Shown piece by piece: positions 5,464-12,331 of a stretch of 14,179 bases of DNA. The DNA comes from JAWLFY01 sp964462125 (lineage in GTDB: Bacteria; Planctomycetota; Planctomycetia; Pirellulales; Pirellulaceae): positions 1-14,179 of the forward strand of contig CAYWXT010000140.1 in the NCBI GenBank assembly GCA_964462125.1, in the 5' to 3' direction. The first letter of the stretch is position 1. Each line of letters opens with the position of its first letter. The translations under genes and the position numbers were made by a program. The notes beneath the pieces are model-generated. The model made no database searches. It had not been told where the DNA came from and saw nothing but the letters and a program-made list of their open reading frames with translations.

Positions 5464-8283
5464 TCAATCGCAGCGATCGATCCAAGCAACCGCCGCCGGC
5501 AGCACCGACAGGTTCACCACGGTGCCCACAGCAAGCGAGGCGGCCACGAGTTGCCCAAACGTGGCGGTGGGGATGAACTCGCTCGATGCGATCACGCCAA
5601 AACCAGCGACCAGCGCCAGGGTCGCCAGTACGATCGGCAACCCGATTCGCCCGGCAGCGTGAACCGCGGCAACCTCCCGCTGATGACCCCGCCGACGATG
5701 ACGGCCGTAAGCAGCGAGAAAGTGGACCGAACCGTCGATCGTCAAGCCGATCGAAACCGCTGCGATCATCGCCGCCCCCATGTTCAGTTTCCCCCCAAGC
5801 CAACCAGAGACCGCCAACACCACAAACACCGGCAACAGATTGGGGGCGAGTGCGGCGGTGGCCAAGCGGAACGACCGGGTCGCCAGAACCAGCAGTGCCC
5901 ACACCGCCGCGATGGCGACCAAGAAGCATCGCCACTGGTCCGTCAACAGTTGGGAGACCAAACCCGCCATCATGACGTAGTAGCCGGTCACGCGGGCCCG
6001 TGGCATCCCAGATGACACTCCAGCCCGCCCCTGTCCAGCGTCCGTGTTCGTGTCAGCGTTGACGCCCCTTTCCGCAACGAGCGCGGCAAATTCCGGCGAT
6101 TCGGTGGACGCCGCTACCACGCTTCGTACCTCGCTGATCAACGCCCCCTTCTGCTCCGCTGGCAACTGCTCCGCGCTCCGCAACATGATTCGCATGCGTC
6201 GCGCCGACTCACCCTCCGCCACCGGAGTCAGCAAAGCGTCGGAGAAGACCGGCATCGCGGCCCGCATCCCCGACAACCGCACTCCAGGACTCACCAAAGC
6301 CAGCAGGGGGATGTCCGCTGCGATCGCCTCGGCATCGGCCAAACTCAGAACTTTCGTCAGCCTCGCTCCCCCCGCATCGATCGCCCGCAAGTCTTCCTCC
6401 AGCGCCCGCACGTGATCCAGGTATTCGGCCGACAAGTCGCGCGGCGCATCGAGAACCACATCCCAAACGCCGGCTCCCCCGAACTCCCGTTCGACCCGCG
6501 CATATGCAGTAACCATGGAACTCTCGGGGCGAAAGTTGTTGAGGAAACTGGTCTCGGTCACCATTCCCGACGTCTGCCAAGCCGAGATCACGGCAAGCCC
6601 AATTGCGATCGGCAGGACCATCTGTCGCCACCGAACACTGCCGTGCGCCAACCGCAAACAGCCCCTGTGCAGCGTTCGTTCCACGCGACCGCGCATCGCC
6701 TGTGCCCGGTCGACCTCCCGACCGCCGATGCGCGAATCGACGACGAGCAACAGCGGAGCGAACAACACAAGCGCAGCGAGAATGAAAAGCGCAGCCGTCG
6801 CAATCATCCATCCGAATTGCCGCACCGGGACGATCTCGGAAACCCCCAGCGCAGCGAAACCGGCCGCATCGGTCGCGCAGGTCCAGAACACCGGTGCCGC
6901 CAACAACGCGATCGCGATCGTTGTCGCTGCACGGCGGTTGTAATCGCGGCGCCGCGCGACCATCCAGCGAACGCCGAGATGCAGCACCGCCGCAACAGCG
7001 ATTACCGCGACGACGGCGACCAGAATCGTTGACACCAGCGACAGCCCCACGTCCATCCAGACCATCGTCGCGCGCGTCATCGTATCGGCCCAAGCAATCA
7101 CCGCGACCGCCAGAACCACGAAGCGGACGTGACGCAGCGTCACCAGCAAAACAGCACCCAGCAATACGATTGTCCACGTCGCCAGCGTTGCCCCGTCTCG
7201 CTCGATCAGGTCAAACCCATCGTGCAGCAGCACAGGTTCACCCACCAGATCGGCCGACCCCACCGATGGTGGCAAGTCATTCGCAACCTGACGAAGCGCA
7301 TCGATCGTCGACCGGTCATGGTCGGGGTCCAACATCGCAACGACCGCCCCGCTACGACCGCTTCGCGAGTGGGTATAGCCGGCAAACAGACGCTCGAACC
7401 GAGACGCGATCGGATCGTCCCGCAGCAACGCGGGCTGATCCACCGCCCCACCCTCCGCATCGCCCGTCAACGCTCCACTTCCCGGTCGAATCGTCGCCAG
7501 GACTTGATTCAAGCGGGCAGGGGAGAGCACACCGCGAACGCCATCGACCGCCGACACTCGACGGGAAACCGCCTCGTTCCTCTCCAGCCCGGCGGGAGTC
7601 AATAATCCATCATCGCGATAGACCAGCAACACCACCGCGTTGCCTCCAAAGTCGCGCTGCAGTGCGCGGTAATCGACCAGCGCCGGGTCGTCGGCTGCAA
7701 ACATCGCTGTGATGTTGCGGTCCAGCGTCATTCGCCGCGATGGGCCGGCAGCCAACGCCAGCAACGCGATCCCAATCAGAGCGGCGAACCAGCGGATCGA
7801 GACCAGACGCGCCACCCAACGATTCATCTCCGAATACTCCATCAAAAAGCAGGTCCGCCCCCGGCGATCGAGCCACGCAAACAGCAGGCCGCCCCCGAAG
7901 GTCGAAAGCGACTCGCCGAGGAACCACCAACTCGGCATCCCCGATATCACGTCGACGACCAACTGCAACAAGCCGAACAACAACGTCCCCATCCACACGT
8001 ACCGCACCAAGGGACGATACCGCTGCAGGTCGCTGGCGATCACCCATAGCGTCGCGCCGACGAACCCGTACAACAACGAAAGGTTACGGGCCAGATAAAA
8101 CGTCAGCGGCGACTCGGGAAAGGGGGCAAACCCGAGTTCCTCCGAAATCTCCACGATCCAATTCCGAGGCATCACCGCCGCGGCGAACGCCAGCAGCGTG
8201 ATCGCGCCGATGCCGCGGAGAAAGAACAACAGCCAACGGTCCGCCCCCCGATTCGGGATCGCTGGGTCGCGTCGATCATTCAT
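5464..8283 (-). CDS. MMPL/RND-family transporter with an extra N-terminal four-helix membrane domain
   Basis: A 939-residue inner-membrane protein. Residues of about 148-939 match an MMPL/RND permease of roughly 790 residues. A first helix near 161-179 is followed by a large periplasmic loop (about 180-360) and five helices to about 515. The second half repeats this, with a helix near 553-570, a loop to about 780 and five helices to about 932. The second half keeps the proton-relay-like Asp850 in LTIDGSVHF. The first half has Ala431 at the aligned spot (AVIAVAAVLHL), so the two halves are not equivalent. Such proteins export lipids or hydrophobic compounds; the cargo is unknown. Residues 1-147 add four membrane helices (about 16-40, 63-85, 92-116, 123-139) with conserved-looking YLARNLSLLYG and SGMPSWW. 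I take this as a separate domain fused here (see findings). The ATG at 8283 has AGGGA six bases upstream; an in-frame TTG at 8298 is less likely. Confidence 0.85.
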   Translation of the reverse strand: MNDRRDPAIPNRGADRWLLFFLRGIGAITLLAFAAAVMPRNWIVEISEELGFAPFPESPLTFYLARNLSLLYGFVGATLWVIASDLQRYRPLVRYVWMGTLLFGLLQLVVDVISGMPSWWFLGESLSTFGGGLLFAWLDRRGRTCFLMEYSEMNRWVARLVSIRWFAALIGIALLALAAGPSRRMTLDRNITAMFAADDPALVDYRALQRDFGGNAVVLLVYRDDGLLTPAGLERNEAVSRRVSAVDGVRGVLSPARLNQVLATIRPGSGALTGDAEGGAVDQPALLRDDPIASRFERLFAGYTHSRSGRSGAVVAMLDPDHDRSTIDALRQVANDLPPSVGSADLVGEPVLLHDGFDLIERDGATLATWTIVLLGAVLLVTLRHVRFVVLAVAVIAWADTMTRATMVWMDVGLSLVSTILVAVVAVIAVAAVLHLGVRWMVARRRDYNRRAATTIAIALLAAPVFWTCATDAAGFAALGVSEIVPVRQFGWMIATAALFILAALVLFAPLLLVVDSRIGGREVDRAQAMRGRVERTLHRGCLRLAHGSVRWRQMVLPIAIGLAVISAWQTSGMVTETSFLNNFRPESSMVTAYARVEREFGGAGVWDVVLDAPRDLSAEYLDHVRALEEDLRAIDAGGARLTKVLSLADAEAIAADIPLLALVSPGVRLSGMRAAMPVFSDALLTPVAEGESARRMRIMLRSAEQLPAEQKGALISEVRSVVAASTESPEFAALVAERGVNADTNTDAGQGRAGVSSGMPRARVTGYYVMMAGLVSQLLTDQWRCFLVAIAAVWALLVLATRSFRLATAALAPNLLPVFVVLAVSGWLGGKLNMGAAMIAAVSIGLTIDGSVHFLAAYGRHRRRGHQREVAAVHAAGRIGLPIVLATLALVAGFGVIASSEFIPTATFGQLVAASLAVGTVVNLSVLPAAVAWIDRCD
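7840..7849 (-). other. T5 run with latent TGATG overlap at the domain junction of the transporter
   Basis: On the minus strand the junction between the four-helix domain and the MMPL part reads C, five T (7848-7844), then GATGG. The ATG at 7842-7840 is in frame and begins MEYSEMNRW. With four T instead of five, the upstream frame would stop at TGA and that ATG would overlap it as TGATG. It marks either an ancestral two-gene joint or a sequencing indel. Confidence 0.5.
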
Positions 8284-8324
8284 CAGAAATCCCTGCAACG
8301 CGAGCGGGACGAGCCCCGAGAATC

Positions 8325-8348
8325 AAAAAAGGTGTCATTTACCCCCCC
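8325..8348. repeat. REP-like motif with flanking A- and C-tracts
   Basis: Six A (8325-8330), GGTGTCATTTACC (8331-8343), then more C up to 8348, lying 41 bases upstream of the transporter start in the divergent region 8284-8476. A-rich GGTGTCA...ACC motifs recall half-units of dispersed REP elements linked to IS200-like (RAYT) transposases in some bacteria. Only one half is seen here and no transposase is near. The identification is from memory of the motif style only. Confidence 0.3.
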
Positions 8349-8463
8349 CGGAGGATGGCGTCGGTGGCGCGGAGCACCTGACCTTGCCGTATCATGAAGG
8401 GCGACATTTTGGCGCGCCCGTCATTCTGGTACGCTCATTTTTGATCCAATTGCGTATGCCCCC

Positions 8464-8470
8464 GAGGTGA
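8464..8470 (+). promoter_or_regulatory. Strong ribosome binding site of the msrA gene
   Basis: GAGGTGA lies six bases before the ATG at 8477. It is the best Shine-Dalgarno match in the window and fixes the start of the lipoprotein signal peptide. Confidence 0.7.
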
Positions 8471-8476
8471 TCCGCC

Positions 8477-9208
8477 ATGCCCAGCCTGCCACGGTTAAGC
8501 TTCGCCGAGTGGAGTTGCTCGCCGATCCACGTCCTTTCCGCCTGCCTATTGTTGTGTTTGACCAGTTGTGGCCAAGCCCAGACGTCGCAAACGCCCGCCT
8601 CAGGAGCGCTCGCCTTGAATGAATCCTCCTCCGACACCGACTCCGGGCAGGCCTCACGTGAATCACAGGAGTTGGTCGCGACCCTCGCGGGTGGCTGCTT
8701 TTGGTGTACCGAAGCCGTCTTCGAGCGGATGGAAGGGGTCAATGACGTCGTCGCCGGCTACATCGGCGGGCATGTCGAGAATCCGACGTACCAACAAGTG
8801 CTCACCAAACTGACCGGACACGCCGAAGCGGTCGAGATCTACTACGACCCGAACAAAACCAACTTCGAAGAGCTCCTGGAAGTCTTTTTCAAGACGCACG
8901 ACCCGACATCGCTCAACCGCCAAGGGAACGACATCGGCCCCCAATACCGCAGCAGCATCTTCTACCACAACGACGAGCAGCGAAAGATTGCCGAGCGAAT
9001 GATCGATGAGCTCAACGAGTCGGACGAATTTCAAAATCCGATCGTGACCAAGCTGGAAAAGGCACCCAAGTTCTACGTGGCCGAGGAGTACCATCAGGAC
9101 TACTATCGCAAGAACCCCAATGCCGGCTATTGCCAACTGGTCGTGCGGAGCAAAGTGCGCAAGTTCAACCGCACCTTTGGAGACAAAATCAAGAAGGACG
9201 CGAAGTGA
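8477..9208 (+). CDS. msrA: Peptide methionine-(S)-sulfoxide reductase MsrA, lipoprotein form
   Basis: A 243-residue MsrA, which reduces the S-epimer of methionine sulfoxide in oxidised proteins back to methionine. Residues 1-31 form a lipoprotein signal (hydrophobic HVLSACLLLCL, then the lipobox LTSC with Cys31). A Ser/Thr-rich linker runs to about 64, so the enzyme is probably anchored outside the cytoplasm and repairs exported proteins. The catalytic motif GCFWC is at 73-77 (nucleophile Cys74). HAEAVEIYYDP holds Glu117, and Tyr105, Asp152 and Tyr157 (NDIGPQYRS) match the substrate-binding positions of the family, with Pro where most have Thr in GTQYRS. Cys219 (AGYCQLV) fits the C-terminal resolving cysteine. 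The length without the leader matches the usual core of about 175-180 residues. No MsrB domain is fused. Its last codons overlap the start of the next gene (GTGA), so the two are probably translated from one mRNA. Confidence 0.93.
   Translation: MPSLPRLSFAEWSCSPIHVLSACLLLCLTSCGQAQTSQTPASGALALNESSSDTDSGQASRESQELVATLAGGCFWCTEAVFERMEGVNDVVAGYIGGHVENPTYQQVLTKLTGHAEAVEIYYDPNKTNFEELLEVFFKTHDPTSLNRQGNDIGPQYRSSIFYHNDEQRKIAERMIDELNESDEFQNPIVTKLEKAPKFYVAEEYHQDYYRKNPNAGYCQLVVRSKVRKFNRTFGDKIKKDAK
9194..9198 (+). promoter_or_regulatory. Ribosome site deciding the overlapping GTG start
   Basis: AAGGA inside the end of msrA lies six bases before the GTG at 9205 and twelve before the ATG at 9211. The spacing favours the GTG, whose first base also begins the GTGA overlap with the msrA stop (9206-9208). 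Confidence 0.45.
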
Positions 9209-10185
9209 GCATGACGGCCCGTCGCCGAGAGTTCCTGGCGGCTGCCGCCGCCATGGCAAGCTGCACCCTGTCAACGCCTTCCGCCCCAGCGAAGGATCCT
9301 GCTTCGGTCTCCCCAACTTTCGAGAGGTTGCCAGTGCGATTGGCACTGAACATGAGCACGCTCCGTGGGCAAGAATTGAGCGTGCCCGAGCAGGTCGACG
9401 TCGCGGCCAAGGCTGGCTATGACGCAATCGAACCGTGGATCCGTGAACTTCGCGAATACGTCGATGGCGGGGGCAGCCTCCGAGATCTTCGCAAACGCAT
9501 CAGCGACGCCGGACTGACCGTCGACAGCGCGATCGGGTTCGCCCAATGGATCGTCGACGATGACACCGCCCGCGGCGCAGCACTCGAAGAGGCCCGGCGG
9601 GACATGGCGCTGGTCGCCGAGCTTGAGTGCAGCCATATCGCCGCACCTCCAATCGGCGCCCATCAGCGGGAAGAAGGAACGCCCGCCGGTCCACCGTTGC
9701 CCGTCATTGCCGAGCGGTACCGGGCGCTGCTCGACGTGGGGGCCGAGGCGGGCGTTGTCCCAATGTTGGAGCTGTGGGGATTCTCACCGACGCTCAGCAA
9801 ACTCAGCGAACTCGCCTACGTCGCGGCCGGCGCCGCTCACCCCGACGCCTGCGTGCTGCCCGACTTCTACCACATCTACAAAGGCGGCAACGACTTCGCC
9901 GCCTTGGGAATGATCGAAGCGGCGCGGATGCCGGTGTTCCACATCAACGACTACCCAGCCGATCCCCCACGAGATCAGATCGCCGACCGCGATCATGTTT
10001 TCCCAGGGGATGGCGTCTGCCCGCTGGTCGAGACAATCGCAATGCTGCTCGATCACGGTTTCCGAGGCACCTTTTCGCTGGAGTTGTTCAACCCTGGGTA
10101 CTGGCAGCGAGACGCCTTGGAGGTCGCGACGGAGGGATTGCAGAAATCGCGTCGCGTGATCCAAGATGCACTCGCCGCCGGCTGA
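9205..10185 (+). CDS. Tat-exported xylose isomerase-like TIM-barrel protein (second copy type)
   Basis: A 326-residue protein counted from the GTG at 9205 (324 from the ATG at 9211). A twin-arginine signal opens it: ARRREFLAAAAAMA at about residues 5-18. It is followed by SC, so a Tat lipoprotein is possible (MASC is a loose lipobox). The body is a PF01261-type TIM barrel with the full classical metal set: Glu189 (MLELWGF), Asp220 (LPDFYH), His246 (VFHINDY) and Glu293 (FSLELFN). The FPGDGVCPL loop before the last strands is also family-typical. Relatives isomerise or epimerise sugars, keto acids or cyclitols; the substrate here is unknown. It differs clearly from the TIM-barrel protein at 1388-2287, which has Asn at the second metal position, so this is not a recent duplicate. 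It overlaps msrA by four bases and is followed after 95 bases by a DinB-like gene on the same strand. Confidence 0.87.
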   Translation: MSMTARRREFLAAAAAMASCTLSTPSAPAKDPASVSPTFERLPVRLALNMSTLRGQELSVPEQVDVAAKAGYDAIEPWIRELREYVDGGGSLRDLRKRISDAGLTVDSAIGFAQWIVDDDTARGAALEEARRDMALVAELECSHIAAPPIGAHQREEGTPAGPPLPVIAERYRALLDVGAEAGVVPMLELWGFSPTLSKLSELAYVAAGAAHPDACVLPDFYHIYKGGNDFAALGMIEAARMPVFHINDYPADPPRDQIADRDHVFPGDGVCPLVETIAMLLDHGFRGTFSLELFNPGYWQRDALEVATEGLQKSRRVIQDALAAG

Positions 10186-10189
10186 TCAA

Positions 10190-10225
10190 GTGCCCATGCC
10201 AAACGTCGCCGAGACGCCTGGGCAC
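10190..10225 (+). repeat. Nested inverted repeat between the TIM-barrel and DinB-like genes
   Basis: GTGCCCA (10190-10196) and TGGGCAC (10219-10225) are exact reverse complements. They enclose a smaller pair, CGTC (10204-10207) and GACG (10213-10216). The structure begins five bases after the TIM-barrel stop and ends 55 bases before the DinB-like start. No T-tract follows, so a classical intrinsic terminator is unlikely. It could protect the upstream mRNA or lower expression of the downstream gene. Confidence 0.4.
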
Positions 10226-10280
10226 CGGCGCACCCCCCGGCGACCACTCCCATCAACTTCCGCAGGCAGGATACGAAGAC

Positions 10281-10802
10281 ATGCCGACCATTGGTCCCCT
10301 CATTGCCGATTCAGCGCAGCTCGGTCTCGGTTACGCGGAACGGTTGTTGAAGGAACTTCCGGCCGACAACTTTGCCCGTCTGGCCCGAGCCGGAGATCAC
10401 GTGGTCGAAGCGAATCACCCAGCCTTCCTGCTCGGCCACCTCAGCCTTTACCCGTGCCGCGTCGTTGCCCAACTGGGACACGATGCCGCTGCGATCGAAC
10501 CCACGGCATCCGAGACCGACGTCTTCTCCAAAGATGCGAAGTGTGTCGATGATCCCCAAGGAACGATCTACCCTTCGATGAATAAAGTCACCGAGCGATT
10601 CTTCACCGCCTATCGAACCGCGATCGAGGTGGTTACCCAGGCCGACGACAAGGTGTTTGAGAGGGAAAACCCCAACGAGGCGATGCGCAAGCGTTTCGCG
10701 ACGCTGGGGTCGATGCACGCTTTCTATCTCGGTGGGCACCTAATGATGCACCTGGGACAATTCAGTACCTGGCGGCGAGTCTGGGGATTCCCGCCCGCCT
10801 AA
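10281..10802 (+). CDS. DinB-fold (DinB/YfiT-like) putative metalloprotein
   Basis: A 173-residue protein of the usual length for the DinB-like four-helix bundle superfamily. The likely metal-binding histidines are His53 (LLGHLSLYP) and His153 and His157 (GGHLMMHLGQ), a spacing typical of these proteins. The C-terminal LGQFSTWRRVWG also fits. Characterised relatives are thiol-dependent transferases (bacillithiol or mycothiol S-transferases) and DNA-damage-induced proteins of unknown activity, but no specific reaction can be assigned. There is no signal peptide, so it is probably cytoplasmic, unlike the two genes before it. AGGAT (10268-10272) lies eight bases upstream of the ATG at 10281. The frame is open further upstream into the TIM-barrel gene, but that part is a shadow. 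It converges on the DUF1501 gene with only 33 bases between stop codons and no visible terminator. Confidence 0.8.
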   Translation: MPTIGPLIADSAQLGLGYAERLLKELPADNFARLARAGDHVVEANHPAFLLGHLSLYPCRVVAQLGHDAAAIEPTASETDVFSKDAKCVDDPQGTIYPSMNKVTERFFTAYRTAIEVVTQADDKVFERENPNEAMRKRFATLGSMHAFYLGGHLMMHLGQFSTWRRVWGFPPA

Positions 10803-10835
10803 GTTCTAAGCACACCCACGGCGGGGAACGCGTCG

Positions 10836-12194
10836 TCAGGCGATGATCGGGTCGACCACCTTCCCGTGCACATCGGTCAAGCGGAAATCGCGGCCGCCGT
10901 AGCGATAGGTCAATTGCTCGTGATCCAGCCCCAGCAGGTGCAGGATCGTGGCGTGCAGGTCATGCAGGTGGACCGGATCTTCGATCGCCTTGCGTCCGAA
11001 CTCGTCGGTGGTGCCGTGAGCGTGCCCGCCCCGGGCGCCGCCGCCGGCCAGCACGAATGTGAAGCCATCGGCGTTGTGCCCTCGTCCTGACTCGTATTGC
11101 AATTCGGGCAGGCGGCCAAATTCACCGCCCCACACAATCAACGTATCGTCCAGCAGGCCTCGCTGTTTGAGGTCTTTCAACAGCGCGGCGAACGGCTGGT
11201 CGATCTCTTCGCATCTTCTAGCCAAGCCCGACTCCAGGTTGCGGTGGTGGTCCCACGACCCGTGACCCAACTCGATGAAGCGAACCCCGGCTTCGGCAAA
11301 CCGCCGCGCGAGCAGGCATTGGCGGGCAAAGTTGTCGGTCCGCTTTTGGTCGATCCCGTACATTTTCAGCGTCTGTTCCGACTCATCCGAAAGGTCCATC
11401 ACTTGGGGAGCCGCATCCTGCATCCGCGCCCCGAGCTCGAACGAATCGATCACCCCTTCCACGCTCGATTCGTCATAGTCCCCGTTCATCGCCTGGATCA
11501 ACTCCAGCTGATCGCGTTGAACCTGGCGAGGGATCTTGTCATTGCCGACATTCCGGAATTGCGCGTTCTTGAGTGACCGCCCTTCCCAACCGATCCGCGC
11601 CCCCTCGTAGGCCGCGGGGAGAAAAGCACTGCCGAAATTGGCCGGCCCCCCAAAGACCCGGCTGGGATTGATGCTGATGAAACCGGGAAGATCCTGGTTC
11701 TCCGTCCCCAAGCCGTACAGCACCCAGGAGCCGATCGAAGGCCGCGTGAACTGGAAACTTCCCGTATGCATCTGCGGCATGGCGAGCGGGTGCGCCGAAC
11801 TGTCCGTCTGCATGCTGCGGATCACGCACAGATCGTCAGCGCAGCCGGCCATGTGAGGAAGCACCTCGGAGACCCACAGGCCGCTTTCACCCCGTTGTTG
11901 AAATTTCCAGGGAGATCCGAAAAGCTCCTTGTTTTTCTTCTTGCCGATCTCCTTGCCGTCGTTGCTGTTCAACTCCGGCTTGTAGTCGAAGGTGTCCATC
12001 TGCGACGGACCGCCCCTCATGAACAAAAAGATCACCCGCTTGGCGCGGGCCGGAAAGTGCCCCTCGCGGGGTGCCATCGGACCACGCTCCCGTTGCGCCG
12101 CCTCGGCAGCGAGCCCCGCAAAGGCGGTATAGCCAAAACCACAACTGAGCGTTTTCAACCACTGACGACGTGAATGCGAGTTGAGTAATGCCAT
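10836..12194 (-). CDS. DUF1501 protein, Tat-exported, alkaline phosphatase/sulfatase-like fold
   Basis: A 452-residue DUF1501 protein (PF07394-like), a family expanded in planctomycetes and related to the sulfatase/phosphatase superfamily without proven activity. The Tat signal is SRRQWLKTLSCGFGY at residues 8-22. Family motifs appear in order: FLFMRGGPSQMDTFDYKP (56-73), HTGSFQF, FISINPSRVFGG, GHGSWDHH (310-317), WGGEFGRLPELQ (355-366), GRGHN (370-374), AGGGARGG, TDEFG, and HDLHATILHLLGLDH (411-425) with the C-terminal GRDFRLTD. Two motif positions differ from what I remember as usual: GRLP for GRTP and GRGHN for GRDHN. The ATG at 12194 begins three residues before the Tat region; the ribosome site is weak (GAGG about ten bases upstream). 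It lies 137 bases downstream of the DUF1553 gene on the same strand, the usual planctomycete order, so co-transcription is likely. Confidence 0.9.
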   Translation of the reverse strand: MALLNSHSRRQWLKTLSCGFGYTAFAGLAAEAAQRERGPMAPREGHFPARAKRVIFLFMRGGPSQMDTFDYKPELNSNDGKEIGKKKNKELFGSPWKFQQRGESGLWVSEVLPHMAGCADDLCVIRSMQTDSSAHPLAMPQMHTGSFQFTRPSIGSWVLYGLGTENQDLPGFISINPSRVFGGPANFGSAFLPAAYEGARIGWEGRSLKNAQFRNVGNDKIPRQVQRDQLELIQAMNGDYDESSVEGVIDSFELGARMQDAAPQVMDLSDESEQTLKMYGIDQKRTDNFARQCLLARRFAEAGVRFIELGHGSWDHHRNLESGLARRCEEIDQPFAALLKDLKQRGLLDDTLIVWGGEFGRLPELQYESGRGHNADGFTFVLAGGGARGGHAHGTTDEFGRKAIEDPVHLHDLHATILHLLGLDHEQLTYRYGGRDFRLTDVHGKVVDPIIA

Positions 12195-12331
12195 CGGAAT
12201 GTTGCCTCAATCGGGAATGAGTTTCGTTCCTGGAACCCTTTGCGAGTTCCGCTGGTGGACAATGGTTGTGAAGGGGCGAGGGCTGCGGTGAAGTTATTCT
12301 CCGGTCGCCCCGAAACTCGCATCGGCTTCGC

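Noticed and set aside
6209..7177. Open frame of 322 codons on the minus strand
   Set aside because: It overlaps the transporter in another frame and is Gly/Arg/Ala-rich low-complexity; the transporter frame has clear helices and motifs.
6894..7712. Open frame of 272 codons on the plus strand
   Set aside because: It lies antisense to the transporter gene, is extremely rich in Arg/Pro/Ser as expected of a shadow frame in GC-rich DNA, and shows no domain.
9627..10280. Upstream extension of the DinB-like frame into the TIM-barrel gene
   Set aside because: The extension is Arg/Pro-rich shadow sequence; the ATG at 10281 has a ribosome site and gives the usual family length.
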